DNA of 10,787 bases from Acanthamoeba lenticulata (lineage: Eukaryota; Discosea; Longamoebia; Acanthamoebidae): positions 1 to 10,787 of the forward strand of contig NAVB01003738.1 in the NCBI GenBank assembly GCA_002179805.1, in the 5' to 3' direction. A program made the translations under genes and the position numbers. Each line of letters begins with the position of its first letter. The first letter of the stretch is position 1. Shown here piece by piece: positions 8,801 through 10,787 of the stretch. A model generated the notes under the pieces. That model made no database searches and had not been told where the DNA came from. It was given only the letters and a program-made list of their open reading frames with translations.

Positions 8801-9446
8801 TTATTGGCTCGAGTAGTCCAACGCCTTGACGGCAACCATCGTGTACTTGGACTCTGCATTCAACAAGGAGGTTCTGGTAAGTTGACTTCCATATACCACT
8901 TGAAGGACAAGGACATACCAGGCACCACCAAGAGCTCGTTCTTCTTGGTTGTGAGGCGCAGCAGCACAAGGTCCTCCTGGTGTGCAAGAGGGATGAGGCA
9001 ACGTGTAAGCGAGGGTAAGGAGGGTGAAGGACTGACCTTGGGGTTTACGATGGTGGACACGCTCTTGGCCTGGCTCAAGAAGGGGGTCAATACCCGAGCG
9101 TAGCTTGCCGTCTCCTCTGGCGTGAGCGTCGTTCTAAGGACGACTCCAGCAGTAAGGCGACCAACGTTGTGTGCGCTGTGCTAGACGCTCGCAACGTACC
9201 GAATGGTGGAGCCCTCCGAGGTGAAGCACATGACGCCCACCACACCCTGCTGGTTCTGGAGTCGCTTGAAGACTTCCTCGATCTCCTTCGGGTTAGCCTC
9301 CTCCGTTGTCGTTCCAACTGCCACGCTGGTCTGAGCTGGTGCACCGGTGCTCGTGGTCGTGCCTTGTGACTGTTACCACAAAGAGTCAATTTGAGGGTAC
9401 GGCAACTGCCAGCAGCATCACATCGAGGCGTGGCACGTACCATCAT
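8801..9446 (-). CDS. Dynein light chain Roadblock/LC7 type
   Basis: Roadblock light chains are homodimeric subunits that bind the dynein intermediate chain. Minus-strand exons 9446-9441, 9369-9200, 9133-9037, 8976-8919 and 8853-8801 join in phase to 127 residues ending in TAA. The match to human DYNLRB is nearly end to end: EEVFKRLQNQQGVVGVMCF (human EETLKRIQSHKGVIGVIVV), TSEGSTIRTTL (NSEGIPIKTTL), the QAKSVSTIVNP helix (MKAKSTVRDIDP), EDLVLLRLTTKKNELLVVP (NDLTFLRIRSKKHEIMVAP) and the last strand ESKYTMVAVK. An extra Thr/Ser/Ala-rich N-terminal extension of about 25 residues precedes the domain. The first coding exon is only ATGATG before a GTACGT donor; an in-frame TAA just upstream supports this start. 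The gene shares a 112-base region with the aminopeptidase gene on the other strand. Confidence 0.92.
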
Positions 9447-9558
9447 CGATCTTCCAGATTATCTCACTTTTCTCGCTTTCTCGCTTGCTTTTTCCTTGCC
9501 GGCACCGATTTTCGCAGTATTGTTGCGTTTGATCTACTTAGCCCTGATCAGAGAGCAA
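9447..9558. promoter_or_regulatory. Compact divergent promoter region, Roadblock / M17 aminopeptidase
   Basis: Only 112 bases lie between the two divergent start codons, so both promoters and 5' leaders must be packed here. The plus strand shows a pyrimidine-rich stretch with repeated TTTCTCGC-like words at about 9467-9490. No TATA box was recognised. The promoter role is inferred from position. Confidence 0.45.
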
Positions 9559-10787
9559 ATGGCGTCTGCAGGCGGTGTACCCACACTTACTCCCGTGAAC
9601 GACGCAAGCCAGCTGGCCAACTTTGATGCGCTCGTAGTTGTCGCGCCGTCCTTTGTTGCGGGCCGTCTGCACTCGACGCTCGCTTCATTCGAGAAGACGA
9701 TTACCCTGGCCCAAACGGTCTCCTCATTGCGGCAATTGTACTCATCTTGCAGGAATCAAGCACTAACAACCTGTTGAAAATGACGTGATGGATTTATCTT
9801 GCAGGTCGACAGCCAGGTGAGCCAAGCGTTGGCGCTGTTGGTGGCTGAAAGCGCTCCCGGCAGCCGTCTGGTGCTGTCCCCCACGAGCAGCCTCGAGACG
9901 GAGACGGCCGACGTGCGCAGCTTCGGCGACGCCGCACGCAAGGGTGCGTCGTCCCAACCCTGTGAGCTCAAACCTTTAACCTCTTCACAAACACTCACTC
10001 TTGCGGGCTCGCAGGTGTTGTTCGCGCTCGGGATGCGGGAGCGGTAAAGCCCGTGCTCGTGGTCGACACCTCGTCAGTGGCTCAGCTCAAGGAGTACAGC
10101 CGCGCTGTCGAGGTTTCCCTCCTTTCGGCTCTCGCTGGCCTCTACGAGGTTCGTGCCCTGGTTCAGAGCACTCTCCTTCTTTTTCGTCTTCATACTCTGA
10201 CCGTTCGCGTGGCCTTCAGCCGCTTCAAGCCCGCGAGACCGTGACTGGCCTTGAGCCGGTCAAGGAGCTCGGCTTCTGGATCGGTGCGTCGTTGCTCCAG
10301 CCTTGTTCCCGCCACGCGTTTGGCCCGTCATCGTTCAAAAGGCTCATACGATGTGCGTCTAATATTAATATTAGAGACGGGCAACGAGGAGCAGGCCAAG
10401 TCCATCGTCCACGTGGTGACCGCCCTGGAGGAGGGTCGCCGCGTTGCGCGCGATATCGGCGGCGCCGACCCCGTACGCTTCACCCCTTAATCGTGTGAAA
10501 CCGAGTGCCTCACGCTTTCGCTGCTACTCTAGGAGCGTATGGCGCCGCTGAAGTGCGCCGAATATATCGAGCAAGCGCTCAAGTCGGGTGTCGTCAAGGT
10601 GGAGCGCGTTACGCAGAACCTTGAGCGAGACTACCCGCTGCTGTCTGCCGTCGCCCGGGCCTCGTTGCACGTCGAGCGCCACCGACCGGTCGTTGTGCGC
10701 CTGCACTACACCGGCACCGCCGCCGAGAAGCGGGACTCGCTGTTCTTCGCCGGCAAGGGCGTCACCTACGACACCGGCGGCGCCGAC
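9559..10787 (+). CDS. Leucyl aminopeptidase, peptidase family M17, N-terminal part, truncated by window
   Basis: M17 enzymes are two-metal cytosolic aminopeptidases, usually hexameric, releasing N-terminal residues from peptides. Exons 9559-9717, 9805-9943, 10015-10148, 10220-10283, 10375-10472 and 10533-10787 join in phase to about 231 residues and run off the edge. The first 160 residues form the regulatory N-terminal domain, ending in EEGRRVARDIGGADP, the position where family members carry the NxPxN-type linker (here GGADP, so diverged). The last exon enters the catalytic domain and ends in GKGVTYDTGGAD, matching the M17 signature KGITFDSGG. Its Lys and Asp correspond to the catalytic lysine and a metal ligand. 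The remaining ligands and the NTDAEGR motif lie beyond the window. The start ATG at 9559 is preceded by GAGAGCAA and gives a plausible cytosolic N terminus (MASAGG). The VYDTGG/TYDTGG form recalls the NPEPL1-like branch, a tentative placement. Confidence 0.9.
10358..10375. repeat. Perfect 18-base palindrome across an intron acceptor
   Basis: The bases tctaatattaatattaga read the same on both strands. The stretch covers the last 17 bases of the aminopeptidase intron 10284-10374, including its AG, and the first base of the next exon. It could fold into a hairpin in the pre-mRNA. It may be chance in an AT-rich intron end, as TTAAT or TAAT could also serve as a branch site. Confidence 0.9.

Noticed and set aside
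8804..9103. Plus-strand open frame of 99 codons
   Set aside because: It lies antisense to three Roadblock exons whose minus-strand reading matches the family closely.
9087..9446. Minus-strand 119-codon frame starting MMVRATP
   Set aside because: It uses the correct ATG but reads through the GTACGT donor into the wrong frame, while the spliced form gives a clean Roadblock domain.
10001..10498. Plus-strand 165-codon frame over the aminopeptidase
   Set aside because: It is the wrong frame through several M17 exons and introns; the spliced M17 model explains the stretch.
1..10787. CRISPR arrays, tRNA or rRNA genes, transposons, viral insertions
   Set aside because: Both strands were looked over for spaced direct repeats, tRNA-like cloverleaf, rRNA motifs, reverse transcriptase or transposase motifs and terminal repeats; none was found.

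Overview
The window is eukaryotic nuclear DNA, most likely from an Acanthamoeba-like amoebozoan. This is inferred from GC-rich exons cut by many short spliceosomal introns (about 25 to 175 nt, mostly 70 to 110), tight gene spacing, donors dominated by GTAC and GTGCG, and a gene set of conserved housekeeping and signalling proteins. No prokaryotic, viral or mobile sequence was seen. All gene models below were assembled by hand by matching splice phase across GT..AG introns and by recognising the protein families. No search was run.

Layout. (1) 1-1580, minus strand: N-terminal part of an RMC1/Mic1-like protein (regulator of the MON1-CCZ1 Rab7 exchange factor), running off the left edge. (2) 1848-2744, plus: an ATP23-type mitochondrial metalloprotease (M76) in five exons, divergent from gene 1. 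(3) 3127-7703, plus: a 19-exon gene joining an STE20-family kinase, a Ras-association/ubiquitin-like domain and a RasGAP domain in one chain of about 988 residues. The GAP part lacks the arginine finger. (4) 7776-8715, plus: a calmodulin-like four-EF-hand protein whose calcium loops are mostly degenerate. (5) 8801-9446, minus: a Roadblock/LC7 dynein light chain, convergent with gene 4. (6) 9559-10787, plus: the N-terminal half of an M17 leucyl aminopeptidase, divergent from gene 5 and cut by the right edge.

The genes do not form one pathway: they cover late-endosome Rab control, mitochondrial proteolysis, Ras-linked kinase signalling, calcium binding, dynein transport and peptide turnover. 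The most notable item is gene 3, a kinase-RA-RasGAP fusion that looks able to read Ras-family GTPases and phosphorylate targets, but seems unlikely to speed GTP hydrolysis in the usual way.
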